Assembly: GCA_036343175.1 (NCBI GenBank)
Contig: JAZASR010000008.1
Location: 1-64,000 of the forward strand
Length of the DNA stretch: 64,000 bases
From: JAEEJA01 sp036343175
GTDB lineage: Bacteria; Bacillota; Clostridia; Lachnospirales; Lachnospiraceae
Direction of reading: 5' to 3'
Shown: positions 55,018 through 62,420 of the stretch, in pieces
Position numbering within the stretch: the stretch's first letter is position 1
How the letters are laid out: every line of letters begins with the position of its first letter
Made by a program: the position numbers and the translations under genes
The notes under the pieces: generated by a model
Told to the model about the DNA's origin: nothing
Databases searched by the model: none
Seen by the model: only the letters and a program-made list of their open reading frames with translations

Positions 55018-55810
55018 TTATTCCGGAGACGATCTGACTTTTGTCGTATGTGCATACAAAGAATGCCGATACCTTGATAGGTCTGTGCGTGCATTGGTCA
55101 GGCAGACTGTGAAGCCTCATGCTGTCATTATTTCAACTTCTACACCAAATGAATTCATAGATAAAGTAGCTTTAAAATATGGACTTGAAGTCAGAGTAAA
55201 TCCTCATGGAGGTCAGATAGAAGATTACAACTTTGCTTTAAAGCAGGCTGACACAGAACTTGTCATGCTTGCTCATCAGGATGATATATTGAGCCGACGT
55301 TTTGCAGAGAAAGTTATAAAAGCACTGAATCATGCAAAGGATCCTATCATCGCATTTACTGATTATAAAGAAATGCACAATGATAAGGTGGATGATAGTC
55401 AGTCTCTTATGATAAAAATAAAAAAAATTCTATTACTTCCTTTAAAGAGCAGTAAACTTTCATATACAAATTTTGGTAAGAGACTGGCACTCAGGTTCGG
55501 TGATCCAATCACTCATCCTTCTGTTGTTAATGTAATGAAGAAAATACCTGAAGATCCTTTTAAAAAGGATTTTCATGCCTGCATGGATTATGATCTCTGG
55601 GAAAGACTTTCTAAAGTTCAGGGATCTTTTGTCTACGTTGACAGAATACTGCTTCATCATCGAATGAATAATGACAATCAGTCTGCAAAGCTCATTAAAG
55701 GCAGCAATGACCGTTATGATGAAGAACTTGATATTTTCTGCCGTTTTTGGCCGAAGCCTATAGCAAAGTTTATTATGAAGTTCTATAAGTCTGCCTATAA
55801 GTATTATTGA
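55004..55810 (+). CDS. Family 2 glycosyltransferase
   Basis: 268 residues. FVVCAYKECRYLDRSVRAL, LVRQTVKP, the NPHGGQIEDYNFAL loop and MLAHQDDILSRRFAEKV show a GT-A transferase in which the metal motif is QDD. The C-terminus is basic. It overlaps the SDR gene, so it probably uses that enzyme's product. It is the last glycan gene before a 200-bp gap with no further gene. Confidence 0.82.
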   Translation: MQYNNYSGDDLTFVVCAYKECRYLDRSVRALVRQTVKPHAVIISTSTPNEFIDKVALKYGLEVRVNPHGGQIEDYNFALKQADTELVMLAHQDDILSRRFAEKVIKALNHAKDPIIAFTDYKEMHNDKVDDSQSLMIKIKKILLLPLKSSKLSYTNFGKRLALRFGDPITHPSVVNVMKKIPEDPFKKDFHACMDYDLWERLSKVQGSFVYVDRILLHHRMNNDNQSAKLIKGSNDRYDEELDIFCRFWPKPIAKFIMKFYKSAYKYY

Positions 55811-56014
55811 GAAAGTTATCAATCAATGAAAGTTTTATATAACCGCTAAATTAGCATGCCCTGAACTGGTATACCCTTAAGCTTAACCTGTGATGTAGAA
55901 AAAATCATAAATACTACTTCCCATTTTCTTTTCTTTGTGCTAGAATTCAATTATGAATAATCTGTGAACGTGATGTAAACATTTTTTGAATTCTGACTCA
56001 AAGGAGGAAGTATT

Positions 56015-56548
56015 ATGAGTATATTATTTGGGGAACGAAGGAAGCTTGGCAGCGGGGGCTTTTCTCTCGTCGAGCTGATCATTGTAATAGCCATCATGGC
56101 TATCCTGGTAGGCGTCGTAGCGGCAACGGTCATTCCTTATCTTGAGAAGTCAAGGAAGGCAAGGGATCTTCAGACGATCTCCGAGATCAATACCGATGTT
56201 GTCGTTTCGCTTACTGAGGATGCTGATAACGTCATTAATTTTAAGGAATCCTATTCAGATGCCATTGATCCGGCATCAAAAGGTTCCGGTTCCAAGTTCT
56301 ATCTTAGTGGGCTTAAAGAGCTTATGAACGACAGGGATGAAGATGATATTATGGATGGATTCAGGTCCAAATCCTATACAGAGTCCGGAAATGGTATATT
56401 CATTGCGGTAAATAAGGGTGATGCCGAAGATGGTACCGATACCTACGGACTTGGAAAGCATATCAGTGCCACATATGTGACAAATGGCTCCGGTTCCATA
56501 CCAAATCCCGGCACTGTTGAAAAGGACATGGCCGCTTATTCTGAGTGA
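56015..56548 (+). CDS. Type IV pilin-like protein (orphan prepilin)
   Basis: 177 residues. A short leader ends GSGG, then FSLVELIIVIAIMAILVGVV, giving a prepilin peptidase site between Gly15 and Phe16 with Glu at +5 and an N-terminal hydrophobic helix. The rest (helix with KSRKARDLQTISE, then a variable globular part ending GSIPNPGTVEKDM) resembles minor pilins or pseudopilins. AGGAGG precedes the ATG. No pilus ATPase, platform protein or prepilin peptidase is nearby, so it must use machinery encoded elsewhere. A possible promoter, TTGTGC with TAATCT, lies at 55935-55963. Confidence 0.88.
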   Translation: MSILFGERRKLGSGGFSLVELIIVIAIMAILVGVVAATVIPYLEKSRKARDLQTISEINTDVVVSLTEDADNVINFKESYSDAIDPASKGSGSKFYLSGLKELMNDRDEDDIMDGFRSKSYTESGNGIFIAVNKGDAEDGTDTYGLGKHISATYVTNGSGSIPNPGTVEKDMAAYSE

Positions 56549-56706
56549 ACGGCGTGTATAGATCGATAAATATTCTATCTTGTGCTTGTTGCAAAGGATA
56601 TGGTCGCTTCTATCATTAGTTAGTGGTGAGGATAGCTTATTATATTAAGTGACTGAGTATAATAATATCTAACCGAATGTAATTACAGAATAGAAAATAA
56701 ATGCAG

Positions 56707-56751
56707 ATCGCAAAGATGCGTGGCGTTTTACGTATCTTTGCGATTTTTTTT
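56707..56751 (+). terminator. Intrinsic terminator after the pilin-like gene
   Basis: ATCGCAAAGATGCGT (56707-56721) pairs with ACGTATCTTTGCGAT (ending at 56744) with one G-U, then TTTTTTT. It divides the pilin gene from the pot operon; the remaining sequence to potA is AT-rich. Confidence 0.9.
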
Positions 56752-56885
56752 ATTATTTTTAGTTGTAATAGATTCAGCTTTCATATAATATAGCCAGTGA
56801 AGCAATCTGATCCCGAGAGCTAGTTGGATCCATAGTGAGACCGATCATATTCCATTTTCCTGCAGATAAATAAAGGGGGATGCCA

Positions 56886-58475
56886 ATGCCTGAAACAATC
56901 GTTGAATTTAAAGACCTGAGAAAGACCTATGATGGCGTGACATACGTCATTGATAACATCAATCTTAAGATTATTAAGGGGGAGTTCGTGACTTTGCTTG
57001 GCCCGTCGGGCTGTGGGAAGACTACCCTCTTAAGGATGCTGGGCGGCTTTGACCAGCCGACCTCCGGTCAGATACTTCTTAACGGCAAGGATATTTCCGG
57101 TCTCGCCCCTAATGAAAGGCCTATAAACACTGTATTTCAGAAATATGCTTTATTTCCACACCTGAATATTTATGAAAATATCGCCTTCGGCCTTAAGCTT
57201 AAGGGCATGAAGAAGTCCGAGATAAAGAAGAAGGTAAAGGATGTTCTCGAGGTCGTGGATCTTGAGGGCTTTGAGGAACGTTCTATTTCGACTCTTTCCG
57301 GTGGCCAGCAGCAGAGGATCGCTATTGCAAGGGCTATTGTTAATGAGCCTGAGATCCTTCTCCTGGATGAGCCTCTTTCCGCTCTTGACTATCAAATGCG
57401 CAAGGAGATGCAGCTGGAGCTTAAGGACCTGCATGAGAAGCTCGGTATTACATTTATTTTCGTTACACACGACCAGGAAGAGGCACTTACCATGTCTGAT
57501 AAGATCGTGGTTATGAATGACGGCCACATCCAGCAGCACGGTCTGCCTGAGAGCATTTATGACGAACCTGCCAATGCCTTTGTTGCTGACTTTATTGGTG
57601 AATCCAATATTTTTTCGGGCGTAATGAGCGGGGAACGCAAAGTCACATTTTTCAAGCATGAATTCGACTGCGTCGATGATTATAAGCCCGGCACCCGTGT
57701 CGAGGCCGTTGTCCGCCTCGAGGATGTGGTCCTCACAAAGCCAGTCGACGGCAAGGTGTGCGGAGAGGTTATTTCATCTATATTCAAGGGCTCTTACTAT
57801 GATGTCACAGTCCAGTACGGCAAGAATGAGATCATGGCCAGGTCTGTTAAGAAGATAGAGAAGGGCCAGATGGTCGGCATCGACATAGAGCCTGACGGCA
57901 TTCACATCATGCCGAATGATCCTACAAGGAATCATTTCAGCGGCAGGGTCGATGAAGAAGGAAACATCATATGCTCAGATTTCACCGTATCGGCTGAGAT
58001 GCTTTCTAAAGCTGCATTTCAAAGTCATCGTACTGCTGTTCAGAAGGCTGATGACGTCGATGAAGAAAATATGATGCCTGAGGAGATCTCAGGAAATAAC
58101 ATAGATGAAAAAAATATGTGGAGCGGGGAGATTACAGAAAATAACATTGATGAAGAAAATATGATGCCCGGGGAAATTTCAGAAGTTAATGATCATAAAG
58201 CCGGAAATATTTCAGCTGATAAAGAATTGGACCTTCGTCCCGGGACAGAGGTCGACGTATATTTTTCACCGGCGGCTGCCATTCTTTCGGATGATCCTGA
58301 TGCAGGTCTTATTCGCGGAACCATTACCCGTACCATTTACAAGGGCGACCATTATTCTTATGTAGTTCGTTCTGAAAATGACCTCGATTACTATGTTAAT
58401 GATGAGTATCTGTGGAATAACGGCGACTTTGTAAGTGTGGAGATACCGGCGGAGCAGATCGTGCTTAAGCAGTGA
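56886..58475 (+). CDS. potA: Spermidine/putrescine ABC transporter ATP-binding protein
   Basis: It energises polyamine import with PotBCD. 529 residues if started at the second ATG, which has a 6-bp gap to AAAGGGGG; the ATG at 56880 touches that site. GPSGCGKT at 39-46, LSGGQQQRIAIARAI as the signature and ILLLDEPLSALD as Walker B are intact. After the ATPase domain a TOBE domain follows, then an insert near 388-440 of repeated units of the type DEENMMPEEISGNNI and DEKNMWSGEITENNI, and a second TOBE-like end. Usual PotA proteins are 360-380 residues long, so the insert is exceptional. The last 20 bp belong to a downstream repeat. Confidence 0.93.
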   Translation: MPETIVEFKDLRKTYDGVTYVIDNINLKIIKGEFVTLLGPSGCGKTTLLRMLGGFDQPTSGQILLNGKDISGLAPNERPINTVFQKYALFPHLNIYENIAFGLKLKGMKKSEIKKKVKDVLEVVDLEGFEERSISTLSGGQQQRIAIARAIVNEPEILLLDEPLSALDYQMRKEMQLELKDLHEKLGITFIFVTHDQEEALTMSDKIVVMNDGHIQQHGLPESIYDEPANAFVADFIGESNIFSGVMSGERKVTFFKHEFDCVDDYKPGTRVEAVVRLEDVVLTKPVDGKVCGEVISSIFKGSYYDVTVQYGKNEIMARSVKKIEKGQMVGIDIEPDGIHIMPNDPTRNHFSGRVDEEGNIICSDFTVSAEMLSKAAFQSHRTAVQKADDVDEENMMPEEISGNNIDEKNMWSGEITENNIDEENMMPGEISEVNDHKAGNISADKELDLRPGTEVDVYFSPAAAILSDDPDAGLIRGTITRTIYKGDHYSYVVRSENDLDYYVNDEYLWNNGDFVSVEIPAEQIVLKQ

Positions 58476-58612
58476 AAATGCGCTTTTATGGATCGTATCT
58501 CATGACAGAGCAAGAGCGCCGGCTTTAAGATCGTGCTTAAGCAGTGAAAATACGCTTTTATGGATCGTATCTCATGGCAGAGCGAGAGCGCCGGCTTTAA
58601 GATAGTGCTTAA
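58456..58612. repeat. 72-bp tandem duplication of the potA 3' end
   Basis: AGATCGTGCTTAAGCAGTGA at 58456 recurs at 58528 and, with a change, at 58600, exactly 72 bp apart. The copies carry the end of potA, including its stop. Same style as after bcd and the nuclease-like gene. Confidence 0.92.
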
Positions 58613-58654
58613 ACTGCCTGTAATCAGGAGATCATATAGAGGGGGATCGATATT

Positions 58655-59461
58655 ATGAATGATAATACGATAAAGAGAGCAGATTCTATCCACTTCAGTC
58701 GGAGCTTTCTCAGCATTCCATATATCATATTTCTGGCAGTGTTCGTTGTATTGCCGCTGCTGGTGGTGCTTTACTATGCATTTACCAATGGAAGCGGGCA
58801 GTTTACAGTCCGGCATTTTGTCAACTTTTTCACAAATGACAGGACAGTAGGGACATTATTTTACAGTCTTTTCGTGGCTGTGATAGTGACGCTTTTTTGC
58901 CTTCTTCTTGCTTACCCTACGGCATATATTCTTGCCAAGTCAGACTTTAAGCATAAGGGGCTTTTGCTTATCATTCTGGTCGTGCCTATGTGGATAAACT
59001 TTACATTGAGACTTACGGCAATGAAAGAGATCCTTGATGCTATTGAAGGGAATCTTGCTTACTATTCATTCTTCAATACCATTCTCTGCATGACCTATGA
59101 TTTCCTGCCTTTCATGATACTTCCCATATATAATTCCTTATCAAAACTGGATGATTCCATGGTCGAGGCTGCACGCGACCTTGGAGCGAGCGGCAGGCAG
59201 GCAATGTTCCGGGTCATTATCCCGATGTCTATGCCGGGGATAGTTTCCGGCATCACCATGGTGTTCCTGCCGGCCATGACCAACTACGTCGTGCTCGATA
59301 TGGTCTACAATTCGACATTTATCATGGGCTCGCTTATCGGTTCATACTTCAGCGCTTATGACTGGCACGCAGGTTCAATGGTATCTGTGATCCTGCTGGC
59401 TTTGATATTTGTGATCTCTGCCCTTGAAAACAGGGTCACGGGCAGCAATGAGCGGGAGTAA
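58655..59461 (+). CDS. potB: Spermidine/putrescine ABC transporter permease PotB
   Basis: 268 residues with six membrane helices. SFLSIPYIIFLAVFVVLPLL is the first helix; the cytoplasmic EAA loop reads VEAARDLGASGRQAMFRVII, which contacts PotA. It is standard for binding-protein-dependent permeases of the polyamine group. GAGGGGG lies before the ATG. It is separated from potA by repeats and from potC by a terminator-like hairpin, which could lower potC and potD transcription relative to potA and potB. Confidence 0.93.
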   Translation: MNDNTIKRADSIHFSRSFLSIPYIIFLAVFVVLPLLVVLYYAFTNGSGQFTVRHFVNFFTNDRTVGTLFYSLFVAVIVTLFCLLLAYPTAYILAKSDFKHKGLLLIILVVPMWINFTLRLTAMKEILDAIEGNLAYYSFFNTILCMTYDFLPFMILPIYNSLSKLDDSMVEAARDLGASGRQAMFRVIIPMSMPGIVSGITMVFLPAMTNYVVLDMVYNSTFIMGSLIGSYFSAYDWHAGSMVSVILLALIFVISALENRVTGSNERE

Positions 59462-59468
59462 AGCCTTT

Positions 59469-59517
59469 TATCGCCGCATGAAAGGAAAAAGAGGGTGCGG
59501 CGGCGATAATTTTTTTG
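59469..59517 (+). terminator. Terminator-like hairpin between potB and potC (possible attenuator)
   Basis: TATCGCCGCA (from 59470) pairs with TGCGGCGGCGATA, leaving a three-base bulge, around an A-rich loop, and is followed by TTTTTTT. A partial second copy of TATCGCCGCATG lies near 59533. Its place inside the operon suggests partial termination or attenuation. Confidence 0.7.
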
Positions 59518-59662
59518 GAAAGCTTTTAAAATATCGCCGCATGATAGAAAAGCCCGGCTCGATAAAACTTTATGAAAAGCCGGCAAAAAAGAATGGTAAA
59601 TAATGTCACTCTACAAGCCATCAATGATAGATATGATAGAATCACAGAGAGGAGAAAATATT

Positions 59663-60487
59663 ATGACCAAAAAATGGCTCAAATACGCCTGGCTGATCCT
59701 GGTGATTAGCTTCATGTATCTGCCGATCATAATACTCGGTGTATACAGCTTCAGCAAATCAACCATGATCGGTCATCTGCGCGGTTTTACCCTCCGGAAT
59801 TACTATAATTTATTTACGACGTCCGAACTGATCAGGATGATAGTCGGTACTATAGTTCTCGCGATAATTGTATCGCTTCTTTCGACATTGCTGGGAACCA
59901 TCGGCAGCATAGGTATTTTCTACAGTAAGAAGCGCACAAAGACCATTGCGGGCTTCATGAACCAGATACCTGTCGTAAATGCCGACGTTGTTACAGGTTT
60001 CTCTGTCTGTGTTCTGTTCATAGTGCTTCTTGGTATGAATAAGGAGAGTTTCATTCCTCTGGTAATAGGGCAGACTGTTCTTTGTACGCCTTTCGTATAT
60101 TTATCGGTAGTGCCGAGGCTTAAGGGCATGGATCCTAACCTCTATGAAGCCGCCTTAGACCTTGGCTGCAATCCGGGCCAGGCACTCAGAAAGGTCGTAC
60201 TGCCGGAGCTTGTGCCCGGTATAGTATCGGGCTTCATGACTTCGGTAACGCTTTCACTTGATGATTACTTCATTGCCGCCTACACAAAGCCTGCTGCCTT
60301 CGATACTATATCCACCTACGTTGTAAATGCTACAAAGGGTGCGCAGACAGACATAAAGACAGCTTTGTGGGCCCTGTCGACCGTGATATTCGTGCTTGTT
60401 GCAGGATTTGTTATTGCCAGGTATCTGCTTACTGAAAAGAAGTATAAACAAATGAGCAGCAGGCGTACTGCTGCGGATATAAGCTGA
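59663..60487 (+). CDS. potC: Spermidine/putrescine ABC transporter permease PotC
   Basis: About 274 residues from the ATG after GAGAGGAG; the longer frame from 59603 includes that site and is rejected. MTKKWLKYAWLILVISFMYL begins the first of six helices. The loop YEAALDLGCNPGQALRKVVL is the EAA motif, and SVTLSLDDYFIAAYT is a PotC-typical segment. Partner of PotB in the polyamine importer. Confidence 0.93.
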   Translation: MTKKWLKYAWLILVISFMYLPIIILGVYSFSKSTMIGHLRGFTLRNYYNLFTTSELIRMIVGTIVLAIIVSLLSTLLGTIGSIGIFYSKKRTKTIAGFMNQIPVVNADVVTGFSVCVLFIVLLGMNKESFIPLVIGQTVLCTPFVYLSVVPRLKGMDPNLYEAALDLGCNPGQALRKVVLPELVPGIVSGFMTSVTLSLDDYFIAAYTKPAAFDTISTYVVNATKGAQTDIKTALWALSTVIFVLVAGFVIARYLLTEKKYKQMSSRRTAADIS

Positions 60488-60576
60488 AAATAAAAGTAAC
60501 CAGGACAGGAAGCAGTAAGCCAGGAAGCTGCAGTAAGATCGCTGCGGAAATAGGCTGATCAAGAAAGGAGCATGCC

Positions 60577-62184
60577 ATGCATTTACCTCATACTTTGAAA
60601 AACGGATATTCATCATTACTCATTTGCATGCTTGCTTCGGCTTTTTTTATAACTGGCTGCGGCGAGAATGGCGGCTCATCGCGTATGAATACTTCATCCG
60701 GGGTCTACAGCACATCCGAATCAAACAGCACTTCGAAAGATTCTCCTGTCACCCTCCGCATAGCTAATTGCGAGGAATATATCGATGAAGGCGGCTGGGA
60801 TCGTGATGAGAGGATCGATCTCGAGGATGGAAGCCACATATTCGGCAATGACTCACTGGTCGAGGATTTTGAGAAATGGTACAGGGATACCTATGCCCGG
60901 GATGTGAAGGTAGTTTATTCTACATATGGAACCAATGAAGAGCTTTACAATCAGATGTCTCTTGGAAATGTTTTTGACCTGGTATGTCCTTCTGAATACA
61001 TGATCATGAAGTTAATGGGGGAGGGGCGGCTCGAGCCCTATTCCGACGGTTTTTTCGATAAGAATAAAAAGTACAATTATTATGCAGAGGGCGTGTCTCC
61101 ATATATTGAGAAGTCCATGAATGATCTGATCTATGATGGAGAAAGTCTTGGCAAATACGGCGCCGGATACATGTGGGGAACTCTGGGTACAGTCTATAAT
61201 CCTGAATATGTTGATGAAAAGGACACAGACTCTTTTGATATTTTCCGGAATAAAAAGTATAAGAAACAGGTCACTATCAAGGATTCTATCAGAGATACAT
61301 ATTTTGCAGGCCTTGGAGCGTTGAAAAAGAAAGAGCTTGAATCTGAGAGCTTCAGGAATGACCCGGAATATCATGAAAAGCTTGGTGATATCATGAATCT
61401 TACAGATAAAGATACAGTAAGCCAGGTCCAGGATGTGCTGGCAGAGATGCGTCAGAATTGCTATTCAATGGAAACTGATTCGGGAAAGGCAGACATGGTA
61501 TCAGGCAAGGTAAAGGCAAATCTGCAATGGTCCGGCGATGCCGTATATACTATGGATCAGGCTGAAGAGGATGGAGTCATACTTAACTATGCAGTCCCTG
61601 ATGAATGCACCAACCTCTGGTTCGATGGCTGGGTCATGATGAAAAATGGTATCGGGGATGATCCCCGCAAGAAGGCTGCTGCTGAAGCATTTGTAAACTT
61701 TATTTCACGTCCTGACAATGTCATCCGCAATATGTATTATATCGGCTATACGTCAGCTATAAGCGGCGGCGATGACCCGAGGATATTTGAATATCTTAAG
61801 TACTGTTATGAGGCTGAAGATAAGGAGAGTGCGGTCCCATATGACCTGAATTATTTCTTCCATGGAGAAGAAAATGAGGATTATTCGTCTGCAAACGCCA
61901 TATCGACTGATGCTTCATATACTGATACCGGGAATGCAGATGCCATATCGACTGATGCTTCATATATTAAATTAGGGGAGGTAGATGATCAGGCTGACAG
62001 GGCAGATTATGTCATTATGACTTCTCCTGACCAGCTTAAGCGCCAGCTCTTTGCCCAATATCCGCCTGAGGATGTCATTAAGCGGTCGGCCGTCATGAAA
62101 TGCTTTGACCAGGAGACAAACAGCCGCATGTCGCAGATGTGGATAAATATCAGATGCTTCTCCTTCCGTGATCTTTTCAAATAA
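60577..62184 (+). CDS. potD: Spermidine/putrescine-binding lipoprotein PotD
   Basis: 535 residues: a signal peptide ending in the lipobox ITGC with Cys28, then a periplasmic-type binding fold. NCEEYI, the YGTNEELYNQMSLGNVFDLV stretch and VCPSEYMIMKL, and a far MWGTLGTVYNPEYV segment follow PotD. Usual PotD has about 350 residues; this one is longer because of an N-terminal Ser-rich linker, inserts in both lobes, and a tandem NAISTDASYTD/DAISTDASYIK duplication near residues 443-465. The polyamine-contact residues cannot be checked by eye. It is the last gene of potABCD. Confidence 0.9.
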   Translation: MHLPHTLKNGYSSLLICMLASAFFITGCGENGGSSRMNTSSGVYSTSESNSTSKDSPVTLRIANCEEYIDEGGWDRDERIDLEDGSHIFGNDSLVEDFEKWYRDTYARDVKVVYSTYGTNEELYNQMSLGNVFDLVCPSEYMIMKLMGEGRLEPYSDGFFDKNKKYNYYAEGVSPYIEKSMNDLIYDGESLGKYGAGYMWGTLGTVYNPEYVDEKDTDSFDIFRNKKYKKQVTIKDSIRDTYFAGLGALKKKELESESFRNDPEYHEKLGDIMNLTDKDTVSQVQDVLAEMRQNCYSMETDSGKADMVSGKVKANLQWSGDAVYTMDQAEEDGVILNYAVPDECTNLWFDGWVMMKNGIGDDPRKKAAAEAFVNFISRPDNVIRNMYYIGYTSAISGGDDPRIFEYLKYCYEAEDKESAVPYDLNYFFHGEENEDYSSANAISTDASYTDTGNADAISTDASYIKLGEVDDQADRADYVIMTSPDQLKRQLFAQYPPEDVIKRSAVMKCFDQETNSRMSQMWINIRCFSFRDLFK

Positions 62185-62420
62185 AATGCTCGCTGCATAT
62201 TAAATGTCGAAAGTTTATATAGAATGCAGACAGTAAAAAGGGCATTTTTGGCGTTTTTTACAAAAAATCATTGAATTATCAATAATTTTTGGCACTTCTG
62301 AAGATATCAATATTACTTTTACTATGCTATCATAGATGTAAAGCAGACTAATAGACTGCATGAAGATAGAATTGAAGCTTGAAGCTGCATTGCTTGAAGA
62401 CCAGGAAAGGAGCATTTAGA

